Assembly: GCF_004138205.1 (NCBI RefSeq)
Contig: NZ_RXNQ01000033.1
Coordinates: 248,001-312,000 of the forward strand
From: Pedobacter sp. SYP-B3415
Lineage (GTDB): Bacteria; Bacteroidota; Bacteroidia; Sphingobacteriales; Sphingobacteriaceae
Length of the DNA stretch: 64,000 bases
Direction of reading: 5' to 3'
A model generated the notes under the pieces. The model made no database searches, was not told where the DNA came from, and saw only the letters and a program-made list of their open reading frames with translations. Both the position numbers and the translations under genes were made by a program. Shown piece by piece: positions 36,381 through 45,268 of this stretch (positions within the stretch are counted from its first letter, which is position 1; every line of letters starts with the position of its first letter).

Positions 36381-37121
36381 TTAACAATTTGTACCGCCAT
36401 CTATGGTAAACTCTGCCCCCGTAACATACCCGCTTTCCGCGCCGGCGAGGTAAGCCACCAGTGCAGCGATGTCTTCAACAGAACCAAAACGATCAAGGGC
36501 CATCAGGTCGATTTGTCCCGCCGCCATGGGACCGTTTGCCGGGTTCATATCGGTATCTACAGGGCCGGGATGTACGATGTTGACGGTTATTTTTCTTGGA
36601 CCTAAGTCTCTGGCCATTCCTTTTGTGAGGCCAGCGAGTGCACTTTTGGTCATGGCATACAGCGAGCCGCCCGGATGGGGAATACGGTTGGCCTGGCAGC
36701 TGCCGATGTGAATGATCCGGCCGCCTGCCTGCATCTGCTCCAAAACTGCCTGCGAGGCGACAAATACGCTGCGGATGTTTACCCCGACGATCAGCTCGAA
36801 CTGTTCAAGGCTGAGCTGCATGAAGTCGTCGTAAAAAGCGATTCCCGCGTTATTTACGAGAATGTCTATGGTTCCTAAATGCTGCACAGCCTGCTGGACG
36901 GCAGCCCTAACCGCCTGCGGATCGTTGCTGTCGGCGCGGAGTGCGAGTGCACGTGCACCCGAGTCACGTAACAACTGTGCCTGCTGTTCAGCTGCCTGCG
37001 CTGAGTGCTGGTATGTAATTGTAACATTCGCACCCTCCCTGGCAAGCCGCAATGCAATCCCGGCACCGATACCGCGACTGCCGCCGGTAACAAATGCATG
37101 TTTGTTTTTTAACTTTTTCAT
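36381..37121 (-). CDS. Short-chain dehydrogenase/reductase
   Basis: 246-residue NAD(P)-dependent SDR. Cofactor motif TGGSRGIG (12-19), NNAG near 90, catalytic Ser141, Tyr155 and Lys159 (Y-x3-K), and the C-terminal GSVEDIAALVAYLAG plus TIDGGTNC of the classical FabG-like branch. The substrate is unknown. Start at 37121 because TGGSRGIG is then correctly placed; a 15-residue extension is possible. The divergent HxlR regulator suggests it is the target of redox or aldehyde-responsive control (inference). Confidence 0.9.
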   Translation of the reverse strand: MKKLKNKHAFVTGGSRGIGAGIALRLAREGANVTITYQHSAQAAEQQAQLLRDSGARALALRADSNDPQAVRAAVQQAVQHLGTIDILVNNAGIAFYDDFMQLSLEQFELIVGVNIRSVFVASQAVLEQMQAGGRIIHIGSCQANRIPHPGGSLYAMTKSALAGLTKGMARDLGPRKITVNIVHPGPVDTDMNPANGPMAAGQIDLMALDRFGSVEDIAALVAYLAGAESGYVTGAEFTIDGGTNC

Positions 37122-37124
37122 GCT

Positions 37125-37132
37125 CAAATCTA
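37125..37132 (-). promoter_or_regulatory. Candidate -7 box abutting the SDR start
   Basis: Reads TAGATTTG on the minus strand, ending 3 bases before the ATG at 37121; consistent with a leaderless transcript. Confidence 0.35.
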
Positions 37133-37144
37133 TCTCATCGTAGG

Positions 37145-37152
37145 TATTTTTG
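37145..37152 (+). promoter_or_regulatory. Candidate -7 box for the HxlR gene
   Basis: TATTTTTG, 43 bases before the start of the HxlR-type regulator. Confidence 0.3.
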
Positions 37153-37195
37153 CTGGTACTGATCAAATTGTTAGGTGCTTACAAAACGGTAAGAA

Positions 37196-37564
37196 ATGAG
37201 AAAGGAAAGTTCTACAAACAGTTTAAATATAGACGCACTGACAAAAAACTGCGGCATGGTGAATGCACTCAGCATGATAGGCGGGCGGTGGAAACCGGCT
37301 ATCCTCTACAGTCTGACCGACGGCCGGCAGCGGTACAGCGCGCTCCGGAAGGGCATACCGCGGGTCTCTGAAAGAATGCTTGTTAAACACCTGAGGGAAC
37401 TGGAACTTGACGGCCTGGTCAGAAGGATTGTATATCCGGAAGTTCCGCCGCGGGTAGAATATGAACTTACTGAGAGAAGTACAGATTTGCTGCCGGTTCT
37501 TAACCTTTTATCAGAATGGGGTTATAAGAACCTGCCTGCCGGCGCAACCGGTAACGCCACGTAA
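37196..37564 (+). CDS. HxlR-family transcriptional regulator
   Basis: 122-residue winged-helix DNA-binding protein. The family opens NCGMVNALSMIGGRWKPAILYSLTDG (Cys19 at the position typical of HxlR redox or electrophile sensors), then RYSALRKGIPRVSERMLVKHLRELELDGLV and the wing PPRVEYELTE. HxlR proteins often control a divergent detoxification gene; here the SDR at 36381-37121 is divergent with 74 bases between the starts, so it is the likely target. Confidence 0.92.
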   Translation: MRKESSTNSLNIDALTKNCGMVNALSMIGGRWKPAILYSLTDGRQRYSALRKGIPRVSERMLVKHLRELELDGLVRRIVYPEVPPRVEYELTERSTDLLPVLNLLSEWGYKNLPAGATGNAT

Positions 37565-37614
37565 AAGACTGCCCTGCAAAACATATTCAGGGTGTTTAAT
37601 TGTTTGTTATTTGG

Positions 37615-37645
37615 TTGTTTTTCAAGTTAATAATAAGTACATTTG
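37615..37645 (+). promoter_or_regulatory. Candidate promoter of the 55-residue ORF
   Basis: TTG (37615-37617), a 20-base gap and TACATTTG (37638-37645). The ATG at 37650 follows after 4 bases, so the transcript would be leaderless. Confidence 0.45.
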
Positions 37646-37649
37646 GTGT

Positions 37650-37817
37650 ATGAGCGAAAAAACCGATATCGATCAAATTATTCAGTCTGATAGCAGCGGG
37701 AAACTTTTTATTAACGCTCCCGATTTCTTTAATCAGCCGAAAATTCAGCAAATGATCAGCTCGATCATGGAGTCGAACGTATTCAAAAAAATAGTAAAGG
37801 AAAAGCATAAAAAATAA
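37650..37817 (+). CDS. Small protein of unknown function
   Basis: 55-residue, hydrophilic protein: MSEKTDIDQIIQSDSSGKLF, then NAPDFFNQPKIQQMISSIMESNVF and a lysine-rich end (KKIVKEKHKK). Helix-forming, no membrane segment, no domain recognised. It is 4 bases upstream of the membrane protein at 37822 and shares its direction, so the two are likely co-transcribed and translated together. The promoter at 37615-37645 fits this start rather than an earlier one. Confidence 0.55.
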   Translation: MSEKTDIDQIIQSDSSGKLFINAPDFFNQPKIQQMISSIMESNVFKKIVKEKHKK

Positions 37818-37821
37818 TTTT

Positions 37822-38529
37822 ATGCCTTTTAACCTCCTGCTTTTTCCCCTTGTTGGCGGTTATTACATTCTCATCCGGTTTGAATATCTTAGGTATATCC
37901 AATACAGACTCGAAAGTCAGCGTATTTTGCTCAATTCCGCCTTTGCCGGTATTATCCTGCTGGTTGTCTGTTTTTTGCTAAGGGCTGTTGCCAATTATTT
38001 TTTTCCGGTGCTGATCAAAGACCTCGGAGCCCTGATGCCCGTAAAGTCTGCTTACTTCGGTACAACCAGTCTGTCGCTGGTAGCCGCTGTTGCCGGTACG
38101 GAAATAGCAAACCTGTTTGTTGACAGAAAAAAGGCCATCCGCAATTCGCTTAAAAAGGCTGGGAATGAGTTTGAATTGCTTATGAGCACGTCGTTTTTTG
38201 ATCGGCATCTGCTGCAATTTACCATGGACAGCGGCAAGGTTTATATCGGTTGGGTCAAAGAGCTTCCGAAACCATTTACAACTAACTATATCCGGATAAC
38301 CCCGGCGCTGAGCGGTTATAGAAATGAAGCAAAGGAATTGATCTTTACAACCCAGTATCTGACTGTTTATGCCTCTTACATTGCTGACGGTTCGGTAAAA
38401 AATGAAACCGAATTGAAAACGGACCTCGTGCTGAAGGTCGACAAAATCAATTCGGTTTCTTTTTTTGATATGGAAATGTATAAGCGATTTAATCCTGACG
38501 AAGAGGAGGCGGCTGATGTGCCTGCGTAA
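37822..38529 (+). CDS. Membrane protein of unknown function
   Basis: 235 residues. Three hydrophobic segments near residues 3-15, 38-62 and 75-95 (LLFPLVGGYYILIRF, NSAFAGIILLVVCFLLRAVANYFF, TSLSLVAAVAGTEIANLFV). Then a basic/charged linker (RKKAIRNSLKKAG) and a soluble domain that contains SGKVYIGWVKELPKPFTTN, a short beta-strand-rich stretch. The acidic C-terminus reads DEEEAADVPA. I do not recognise the family; it might be related to Sm-like small-barrel proteins fused to membrane anchors (weak). Follows the 55-residue gene. Confidence 0.6.
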   Translation: MPFNLLLFPLVGGYYILIRFEYLRYIQYRLESQRILLNSAFAGIILLVVCFLLRAVANYFFPVLIKDLGALMPVKSAYFGTTSLSLVAAVAGTEIANLFVDRKKAIRNSLKKAGNEFELLMSTSFFDRHLLQFTMDSGKVYIGWVKELPKPFTTNYIRITPALSGYRNEAKELIFTTQYLTVYASYIADGSVKNETELKTDLVLKVDKINSVSFFDMEMYKRFNPDEEEAADVPA

Positions 38530-38543
38530 ACCGCTTATTGCGA

Positions 38544-38966
38544 TTATCGCTTTCTTAAGTAGAGCTCCATTACGTCACGCTTTATACCCTGCGAACTGTT
38601 TCGGGTTTCCTCACTAACAAGAGTCATTTCGCTGTTGTTCAGATTTCTGATAGAAAAGAGGTATGTTTCGCCGTCAAACTTCATGGTTAGATGGTCTTCG
38701 GCAAGCACCCAGGTAAGTGCCGTCTCGTTTTCACTCCCGTAGAGGACACGCCCGCCGCCGTTTGCGGCAAAATCAAAAACCAGGTCATCGTCACGATCTT
38801 CAGAACGGTCTGTTTCCCGGTCATTAAGGTACTCGATCTGCACCAGGTTGGTCAATTCCCACTGACCTAACAAGCGATCCTTGTTGTCTGCGATTTCATC
38901 TTTTTTACATCCGAAGGCCAGCATTACGAGCACCAGCGCAAAAAATAGGGTAATTTTCTTTGTCAT
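38544..38966 (-). CDS. Lipocalin-like lipoprotein
   Basis: 140 residues; lipobox LMLAFGC gives a lipoprotein anchor after about 19 residues. The mature part has LLGQWELTNL, an opening typical of lipocalin-like (DUF4923/DUF5004-type) Bacteroidota lipoproteins, then beta-strands such as VLYGSENETALTWVLAEDHLTMKFDG. Acidic region DRETDRSEDRDDD in the middle. Likely outer-membrane or periplasmic; function unknown. It ends 15 bases from the converging membrane-protein gene. Confidence 0.7.
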   Translation of the reverse strand: MTKKITLFFALVLVMLAFGCKKDEIADNKDRLLGQWELTNLVQIEYLNDRETDRSEDRDDDLVFDFAANGGGRVLYGSENETALTWVLAEDHLTMKFDGETYLFSIRNLNNSEMTLVSEETRNSSQGIKRDVMELYLRKR

Positions 38967-39059
38967 ATGATCAGGTTTGGAGACCTAACAGAAATTGTCT
39001 GAAAAGGTTTTGATGCAGCGACAAAAAAAGCCTCAGACTATTCATCCAAGGCTTTACTG

Positions 39060-39131
39060 TGCTCCCGAAGGGATTCGAACCCCTATCATCAGAACCGGAA
39101 TCTGACATTCTATCCATTGAACTACGGAAGC
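39060..39131 (-). tRNA. tRNA-Arg (anticodon CCG)
   Basis: Clover-leaf on the minus strand: 5' acceptor GCTTCCG pairs with CGGGAGC (one G-U), then discriminator A. Anticodon stem TCAGA/TCTGA with loop TTCCGGT gives CCG, decoding CGG. T-loop GGGGTTCGAATCCC-like arm is present. About 72 nt, no CCA encoded. Confidence 0.9.
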
Positions 39132-39401
39132 AGGCGTGCAAATATATAAAAATGCCGCTCGTTATAACGAAAATTTGAAGAAAATACCGATTGGTGGACA
39201 ATAAGCGGGCTTTACTCTGTTTTATGCAGGAAGAGGCGGTCGCTATGTTGCTATTATGCACAGGCCTTGCCTTATAAACCGGATCGCAGCGGCAGCCCTG
39301 AAGCATGAAGGCTACAGCGAAGAGCCGGACTACAGTTGTTCGGTGTTGCAGGCACCGCTTTCAAAACAAAGCAGCTTTATTCAGTGTATGCCATCGGGAT
39401 G

Positions 39402-40139
39402 TTACCAGCTAATCTTATGCGTGCCGCCGCCGTCAAGCGTGATGGTTGCTGTATTGCCGCCCGTAAACAACAATGAGCCGCTATGCGCAAAGGCTGCTCC
39501 GGTGGCACTGCTGCCTGTTATGCTTACTCTTCCGGTACCGCCTATGATTTGTCCACCGAGTTTACTTACCCGCAGGTTTGTGGTTTCGACAAGCAAGTCG
39601 CTGCTCAGCAGCAACACCTGGCTGGCTTTGATGCGCTGGCTGCCTTTTTGCGTAAACCGCTGGCTTACCACATATTCAGCAGTACCGGCATCAAGCCCTA
39701 AGACCGTTGCGGTACCGGTGGTCTGGCCGTCTGACACGAAATTCGTTGTTTCGAAGCTTGTTGTTCCGCTAAAGGTATGGTCGAATTTGAGTGGTACGTT
39801 GCTGCTGCTGCAGGTGAGCAGCCTGCTCCAGTTCAGGTTGTAGCCATGACTGCCGTCGGCTCCCGTTGTCCTGGCCGTAAATACTGTATCTTTTTTTAGT
39901 CCGCAGTTTGCCGGCTTTGCCTGGCTGGCAGATAACATCATAGCCATGCCAGCCTGAAAGGCGAGCCCGCCGTTATCTGTTCTGAACGCCTGGCTAACAA
40001 CGGCCATTGCTTCCTGTTCGGTAGCCTTAACCTCGGCAGTATTTTTTTCGCAGCTGCTAAAGGTGAGAAAAGCAAAAGCTAACGCACATATCGGAAGGGC
40101 ATTTTTTTTCAAAGCCAAAAGTAAACTGTTCATGATCAT
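39402..40139 (-). CDS. Lipoprotein of unknown function
   Basis: 245 residues. The N-terminus has a lipobox, LTFSSC (Cys28), so it is a lipidated envelope protein. The remaining sequence is rich in Ser, Thr, Ala and Gly with beta-prone repeats (SFETTNFVSDGQTTGTATVLG, ATGAAFAHSGSLLFTGGN) and ends with GGGTHKISW; no domain recognised. Start may be ATG 40133 or 40139. Convergent with nothing nearby; the tRNA lies 270 bases downstream. Confidence 0.7.
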   Translation of the reverse strand: MIMNSLLLALKKNALPICALAFAFLTFSSCEKNTAEVKATEQEAMAVVSQAFRTDNGGLAFQAGMAMMLSASQAKPANCGLKKDTVFTARTTGADGSHGYNLNWSRLLTCSSSNVPLKFDHTFSGTTSFETTNFVSDGQTTGTATVLGLDAGTAEYVVSQRFTQKGSQRIKASQVLLLSSDLLVETTNLRVSKLGGQIIGGTGRVSITGSSATGAAFAHSGSLLFTGGNTATITLDGGGTHKISW

Positions 40140-40332
40140 AAAATGATATCAGTATCGGTCTCCATTACCGGAGCGCACGACGAAGAATCAAAGGTGCGAA
40201 ATATTTCGCTTTCTGGCAGTAAGAAAAAACAGCCGATGCCGATCAGCGCTGAATTGCCTTTTTCAAAATAAAAACCCACTTTTGCAGTCGAAATAATTGA
40301 GGTATCAGCATGTAAAGCAAGGAGGGCAAAAT

Positions 40333-41709
40333 ATGGAAGCGTATGTAGTAGATGAGATTCAGGAACTGCTTGATAGTGATAACGAGCGGGCGCTGAAGCG
40401 ATACCTTGACGAGATGAATATATCTGACGTTGAGGAGCTCATCGACGAACTTCCGCAGTACGCCGCCCGCTTTATAGAAACCCTTAGCCTGAACCGGGCA
40501 GTCAATGTTTTCCGTATCCTCGATTTTCCTACGCAGGAACGTATTATCAAAAAATTATCGGGAAACAAACTTAACCAGATCATCAAGGATCTGCCTCCGG
40601 ATGACCGTACGGCGTTGTTTGCAGAGCTTAAAGCAGATGAGGTGAAAAAGATGATCGCTTCGCTGCCGGCAAACGAGCGGGAAGAGGCGCTGAATCTATT
40701 GGGTTATGAAGATTACAGCGTGGGGCGCCTTATGACGCCAGACTATATTGCTGTTAAGCCCGACTGGACCATTGCACGTGTGCTGAACCACATTCGCCGG
40801 TACGGTAAAAATTCGGAAACCATTGATGTTGTTTACGTAATTGACAGAGATGGTGTTTTACTGGACGACATCAGGATCAGAGAAATCCTGCTCGCCGACC
40901 CTGACTCCAGAATCTCAGACCACATGGACACCCGGTTCATTGCGCTCGATGCCAATGCCCCCCAGGAAGAAGCCATTAATGTGTTCAGGATGAATAACCG
41001 GGTTGCGCTCCCCGTTGTCGACGAGCATAACGTGCTGTTGGGTATTGTTACTGTAGACGATATTCTCTGGATCGCCAATGAAGAGTATACTGAAGACATG
41101 CAGAAGATCGGCGGTACCGAGGCGCTTGACGAGCCTTATCTCGATATTCCGATTTTGCGTCTTGTAAAAAAGCGTGCGGGCTGGCTTATTGTCCTTTTTC
41201 TGGGGGAAATGCTTACTGCAACAGCTATGCAGCATTTTGAAATCGAATTACAAAAAGCAATCGTGCTTTCTCTTTTTATCCCGCTTATCATGAGCAGCGG
41301 CGGAAACAGCGGCTCGCAGGCCTCAACACTCATCATACAGGCCATGGCTTTAGGCGAGGTCACAATTGCCGGTTGGTGGCGTGTGATGCGTCGCGAGCTG
41401 GTTTCGGGGCTTTTGCTGGGCATTATATTGGGCACAATCGGTTTTGTGAGAATCATTCTCTGGCAGAACCTTCACCTGTACGATTATGGAACCCACTGGT
41501 TCCTGATTGCAACGACGATATTTTTTACGCTGCTGGGTATTGTACTGTGGGGGAGCCTGATCGGTTCAATGATGCCAATTATCATGAAGCGGCTAAAACT
41601 TGACCCGGCAACATCTTCCGCACCTTTTGTGGCCACGATGGTCGATGTTACCGGGATCGTCATTTATTTTTCTGTTGCTGTTCTGGTGCTGAAAGGCGTG
41701 CTTCTCTAG
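40333..41709 (+). CDS. mgtE: Magnesium transporter MgtE
   Basis: 458 residues from the chosen start. N-terminal MgtE N domain of helical repeats (about 1-130; includes EELIDELPQYAARF and RTALFAELKADEVKKM), two CBS domains (about 135-255; starting GRLMTPDYIAVKPDW and SDHMDTRFIALDANAP), then five membrane helices with GNSGSQASTLIIQAMALGE, the pore-lining P-G-N-[SG] loop equivalent. It is a Mg2+-gated Mg2+ channel. The start is fixed by a strong Shine-Dalgarno AAGGAGG (40319-40325) about 8 bases upstream, rare in this genome; the longer TTG reading at 40297 is rejected. No M-box riboswitch was seen upstream. Confidence 0.94.
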   Translation: MEAYVVDEIQELLDSDNERALKRYLDEMNISDVEELIDELPQYAARFIETLSLNRAVNVFRILDFPTQERIIKKLSGNKLNQIIKDLPPDDRTALFAELKADEVKKMIASLPANEREEALNLLGYEDYSVGRLMTPDYIAVKPDWTIARVLNHIRRYGKNSETIDVVYVIDRDGVLLDDIRIREILLADPDSRISDHMDTRFIALDANAPQEEAINVFRMNNRVALPVVDEHNVLLGIVTVDDILWIANEEYTEDMQKIGGTEALDEPYLDIPILRLVKKRAGWLIVLFLGEMLTATAMQHFEIELQKAIVLSLFIPLIMSSGGNSGSQASTLIIQAMALGEVTIAGWWRVMRRELVSGLLLGIILGTIGFVRIILWQNLHLYDYGTHWFLIATTIFFTLLGIVLWGSLIGSMMPIIMKRLKLDPATSSAPFVATMVDVTGIVIYFSVAVLVLKGVLL

Positions 41710-41710
41710 T

Positions 41711-43492
41711 TTACAGGAAGATCGGTTTATCCAGTTTCATGGAAATGCGGTAAGCTGCATTCATCAGGCCGACATGGCTGTAGGCCTGCGGGAAATTGCC
41801 CCACTGGCTGCCATCTTTTTCGTCTACATCTTCGCTGAACAGCTTCAGGTGATTGGCGTATTTTAGCAGTGATTCAAACTCCCTCACGGCTTCATCAACG
41901 CGGCCTACGCAGGCCAGGGCTTCCACATACCAGAAAGCACAGATCAAAAAGGTTGCCTTCGGTTTACCAAAATCATCTTCATGCAGGTACCTGTAAAACA
42001 GACCGTTCTCTGTCTTTAGCTGCGCTTCGAGGGCGATAAGGTGGTCTTTGGCGCGCTGCGAATCGTGCGGGAGGTAGTTCATTATGATGAGCTGCAGGGT
42101 GCTGGCGTCAAGATAAGGACTGTCTATTGCGTTGGTGTATACTTTCCGTTCAGGATCGTAGCAGGCTTCAATATACGCGGCCGCCTTATCGATCAATGCC
42201 TGGGCCCGGGTCTCAAAATCTTGGTTGCCAATGGTTTTTGCCATTTTCAACGCGGCATTCGCACCGGCCCATTGAAACAGGTTTGTGTAGCAGTGCCTGT
42301 TCGCAATATTACGGAATTCCCAGATACCGGCATCTTTCTCGTCGATCGTGTTCTCTATCTTGGTAAGCAGGTAATTGAGCCAGCGTGGTGAGTCTTTGCG
42401 TTCGTCAAAGATAAAACGGTGGTCGGTATAAAGCGGCAGCATGGAAATCAGTACCTGCCCGTAGATGTCATTCTGAATGTGTTCATAGGCCTGGTTGCCG
42501 ATACGCACGGGCTGATTTCCCTGGTAACCTTCGAGGTGGTCCAGATGGCGCTCTATCAGTTCTTTTTCGCCGCCTATTCCGTATAATGGCTGGTAACGAA
42601 GTTCGTCATCAAAAGATATGTTAGTGATGTAATTGAAATACTTTTCCATTTCCTCAAAGTGACCAATGTGGTTAAGCGAGGTGAGCACATAAAATGTGTC
42701 GCGCATCCAGCAATAGCGGTAATCCCAGTTCCGGGTACTGCCGGGTGATTCAGGCAAACTGGTTGTGCTTGCAGCAATTATGGCGCCTGTGTCTTCGTAC
42801 TGATGAATCTTTAAAACCAACGATGAGCGGATCACGTGTTGCTGGAAGAAATGCGCTATTGAAGAATGTTTCACCCAGTTTCTCCAGTAGCGGGTTGTTT
42901 CCTGCAGAAAACGTTCTGCCGTGCTGCTTATTGGCGCATGAAACTCCTGGTCGAAGGTGAGTATGAGATATTTATCTTCATTGAGAACAAAATGCTTCTG
43001 GTCAAGAATGTATGTAAGGGAAATCGTTGTGCTGAGGCGAACATTTTCGTCTGTTCCCGAATAATCAATATGGTTGCTGCCCCGGCTTTCTTTCAGCGGC
43101 GCTTCACCGTAGTTTCCCACTGGCTTACAGGTTACACAGATTCGCGGATTACCAGCCAGTGGCTCAATTTTGCGTATCAGCATGAGGGGTTTGAAATACC
43201 GCTCATTCATATGGAAACGCGGAGCAAAGTCAGTCACGCGGTATTTGCCGCTTGTCGTTGTAATCTCCGTACAAAGGACGTTCGTGTTTTCCAGGTAATA
43301 CTGGGTGCTGAAATACTCTTCATCAGGTAAAACCGAAAATTCGCCGCCCTTCTTTTTGTCGAGCATGCCGCCAAATATGAAGGAGCTGTCGAAACGCGGC
43401 CAGCATAACCAGTCGATGTTTGTGTTTTGATTTATATGTGCAAGATAAGCGCAGTTTCCTATAATTCCTGTGTTGTAGGTGTGTCTGTTCAT
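41711..43492 (-). CDS. GH15 family glycosidase (glucoamylase/trehalase-like)
   Basis: 593-residue cytoplasmic-looking protein with no signal peptide. The N-terminal beta-sandwich domain (IGNCAYLAHINQNTNIDWLCWPRFDS) is the trehalase-like region found in GH15 enzymes. The (alpha/alpha)6 domain starts around SPGSTRNWDYRYCWMRDTFYVL, with GGEKELIERHLDHLEGYQG and NDIYGQVL, and ends LFSEDVDEKDGSQWGNFPQAYSHVGLM, all classical. Substrate could be a maltooligosaccharide or trehalose; an otsAB gene is in the same window, so trehalose turnover is plausible but unproven. Abuts mgtE tail-to-tail with one base between. Confidence 0.92.
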   Translation of the reverse strand: MNRHTYNTGIIGNCAYLAHINQNTNIDWLCWPRFDSSFIFGGMLDKKKGGEFSVLPDEEYFSTQYYLENTNVLCTEITTTSGKYRVTDFAPRFHMNERYFKPLMLIRKIEPLAGNPRICVTCKPVGNYGEAPLKESRGSNHIDYSGTDENVRLSTTISLTYILDQKHFVLNEDKYLILTFDQEFHAPISSTAERFLQETTRYWRNWVKHSSIAHFFQQHVIRSSLVLKIHQYEDTGAIIAASTTSLPESPGSTRNWDYRYCWMRDTFYVLTSLNHIGHFEEMEKYFNYITNISFDDELRYQPLYGIGGEKELIERHLDHLEGYQGNQPVRIGNQAYEHIQNDIYGQVLISMLPLYTDHRFIFDERKDSPRWLNYLLTKIENTIDEKDAGIWEFRNIANRHCYTNLFQWAGANAALKMAKTIGNQDFETRAQALIDKAAAYIEACYDPERKVYTNAIDSPYLDASTLQLIIMNYLPHDSQRAKDHLIALEAQLKTENGLFYRYLHEDDFGKPKATFLICAFWYVEALACVGRVDEAVREFESLLKYANHLKLFSEDVDEKDGSQWGNFPQAYSHVGLMNAAYRISMKLDKPIFL

Positions 43493-43532
43493 CGTTTAAA
43501 ATTGGGGAAGCAAGATCAAATAACTCTGTTAA

Positions 43533-43613
43533 CAAACTTTTTTAGATTATGTTGCCTGTTTGTGGAAAGAATCGCTAAATAATGCATTGTCATGTTGTAG
43601 CAAACTTTTTTAG
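43533..43613. repeat. Two direct copies of CAAACTTTTTTAG
   Basis: 13-base repeats at 43533-43545 and 43601-43613, 68 bases apart, in the region between the GH15 gene and a small ORF. Regulatory meaning is unknown. Confidence 0.4.
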
Positions 43614-43657
43614 CTAACCGTTCGTTTTTTAAAGGACAAAACAAATCCCTGATAATT

Positions 43658-43876
43658 ATGGATGCACAACTTTATAACGAAATGCTGTTGCTTCAGCGAA
43701 GCAGATCTGGCAGAAATATTGATTTCAGAGCGCAGTTGTCAGAAGTTCCTGATATGCTGCAGGAGCGCGTATCAACACCTGTGAGAAAATTGAAACGCTG
43801 GTTTAACCGGCGCGGACAAATGTTGCACCGGATGGAACGTTACAGAAGGTTTTTTAGTCGTCATTTCGGCAGGTAA
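43658..43876 (+). CDS. Small basic protein
   Basis: 72 residues, strongly basic in the second half (VRKLKRWFNRRGQMLHRMERYRRFFSRHFGR), helical, without a signal or domain. It lies 33 bases before the DbpA-like helicase, so it may be its leader gene, possibly binding RNA or ribosomes by charge. Not recognised. Confidence 0.45.
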   Translation: MDAQLYNEMLLLQRSRSGRNIDFRAQLSEVPDMLQERVSTPVRKLKRWFNRRGQMLHRMERYRRFFSRHFGR

Positions 43877-43909
43877 GGCGATCTACGGCAGAAACTGCTA
43901 CCTTTGCTC

Positions 43910-45217
43910 ATGGAGTTTAAGGAAGCACTTACCCGGCTGGGCATACAAAGCCTGAACAGTTTGCAGGAGCGTAGCCTGGCTGCCTTTGTCAAAGGGCAGG
44001 ACCTGCTGGTGCTGTCGCCTACAGGTTCGGGGAAAACCATAGCCTTCCTGCTGCCGGTTTGCAGGCTGTTGGTTCCAGGTATGAAAGGTGTGCAGGCACT
44101 GATCCTCGTCCCATCGCGCGAACTGGCTATTCAGATCGGAGAGGTCTTCCGAAGTCTGCGAACGGGGTATAAACATGCCGTTTTTTACGGCGGTCATCAA
44201 ATGTCGACTGAACTTAATGTTCTGCGCGAACAACCGGCCTTACTGATCGGTACGCCGGGGCGGGTTGCGTTTCACATTCGTGAAGGCAATTTATCAACAG
44301 AAAATCTGCGTACCCTTGTTCTTGATGAGTTTGATAAGTCTTTAGAACTCGGCTTCCATGATGAAATTTCGCTCATTACGAGCTCACTGCCGCAGATTTC
44401 GCAGCGTTTTTTGACATCGGCCACACATGGTATTGAGATACCGGGTTTTATCGGCTTCCGGCAGGGACTGACCGTAGATTTTCTTTCAGAGAACGCTGTT
44501 CAGCCTGATCTGCAATACCTGAGCGTCTCGGCTGCGCCGGAAGAAAAAATGGAGGCCTTATACTCGTTACTTTGTCAGACCGGGCATGAACCTGTTGTGG
44601 TTTTTGTAAATCACCGGGAGATGGCTGCAAAAGTAGGGGGCTGGCTCGGCGACGCCGGTATGCCCTATGCTTTGTTTCACGGAAAGATGGAGCAGCAGGA
44701 CCGTGAATTGAGTCTGGCCCGTTTCAGAAATGGCACCGTTCGAATTTTAATCACCACAGATCTGGCAGCGCGCGGCCTGGACATTCCGGAAGTTGCCGCT
44801 GTTATTCATTACCAGCTTCCTGTAACAAAAGATGCCTTCATACATCGAAACGGACGTACCGCCAGGATGTGTGCCGCAGGAAGGGTCTATCTTCTGTTTA
44901 CGGATGAAGCGCTGCCGCGGTGGATGGACGTCGGCGCCGAAGCGGTTTCTGTGTCTGCAGACCCTGTACAACCTGCGCCGCCCGAGTGGGAAACCGTTTA
45001 CGCTTCTGCCGGAAAAAAAGATAAACTAAGCAAAACGGATCTGGTGGGATTTTTTATCGGCAAAGGCGGATTGAATAAAGAAGATATCGGCATGATCGAA
45101 GTGAAAGACCAAATGTCTTTTGTTGCCGTTAAAAGGAATAAAGTTTCTAAATTGCTGCGGTCAGTGCAACATGAGAAGATTAAAAATAAACGTATCCGTT
45201 TTGAAATTGCCGGTTAG
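43910..45217 (+). CDS. DEAD-box-type RNA helicase, DbpA-like
   Basis: 435 residues from ATG 43910 (TTG 43904 gives two more). Helicase core: Q-motif region LNSLQERSL, PTGSGKT (37-43), motif Ib GTPGR, motif II DEFD (139-142) in place of the usual DEAD, motif III SAT, and motif VI-type HRNGRTARM. The C-terminal about 65 residues (SKTDLVGFFIGKGGLNKED ... MSFVAVKRNKVSKLL) match the DbpA RNA-binding domain, which targets 23S rRNA helix 92 in E. coli; a ribosome-assembly role is likely. Confidence 0.9.
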   Translation: MEFKEALTRLGIQSLNSLQERSLAAFVKGQDLLVLSPTGSGKTIAFLLPVCRLLVPGMKGVQALILVPSRELAIQIGEVFRSLRTGYKHAVFYGGHQMSTELNVLREQPALLIGTPGRVAFHIREGNLSTENLRTLVLDEFDKSLELGFHDEISLITSSLPQISQRFLTSATHGIEIPGFIGFRQGLTVDFLSENAVQPDLQYLSVSAAPEEKMEALYSLLCQTGHEPVVVFVNHREMAAKVGGWLGDAGMPYALFHGKMEQQDRELSLARFRNGTVRILITTDLAARGLDIPEVAAVIHYQLPVTKDAFIHRNGRTARMCAAGRVYLLFTDEALPRWMDVGAEAVSVSADPVQPAPPEWETVYASAGKKDKLSKTDLVGFFIGKGGLNKEDIGMIEVKDQMSFVAVKRNKVSKLLRSVQHEKIKNKRIRFEIAG

Positions 45218-45268
45218 GCGGTTTCGCTCAGGGACACGACTGATCTGCCGATAACATAACTATAAACT

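Noticed and set aside
40140..40332. Possible Mg2+ riboswitch (M-box) upstream of mgtE
   Set aside because: No M-box conserved core could be found; the region has only a strong Shine-Dalgarno and a T-rich stretch.
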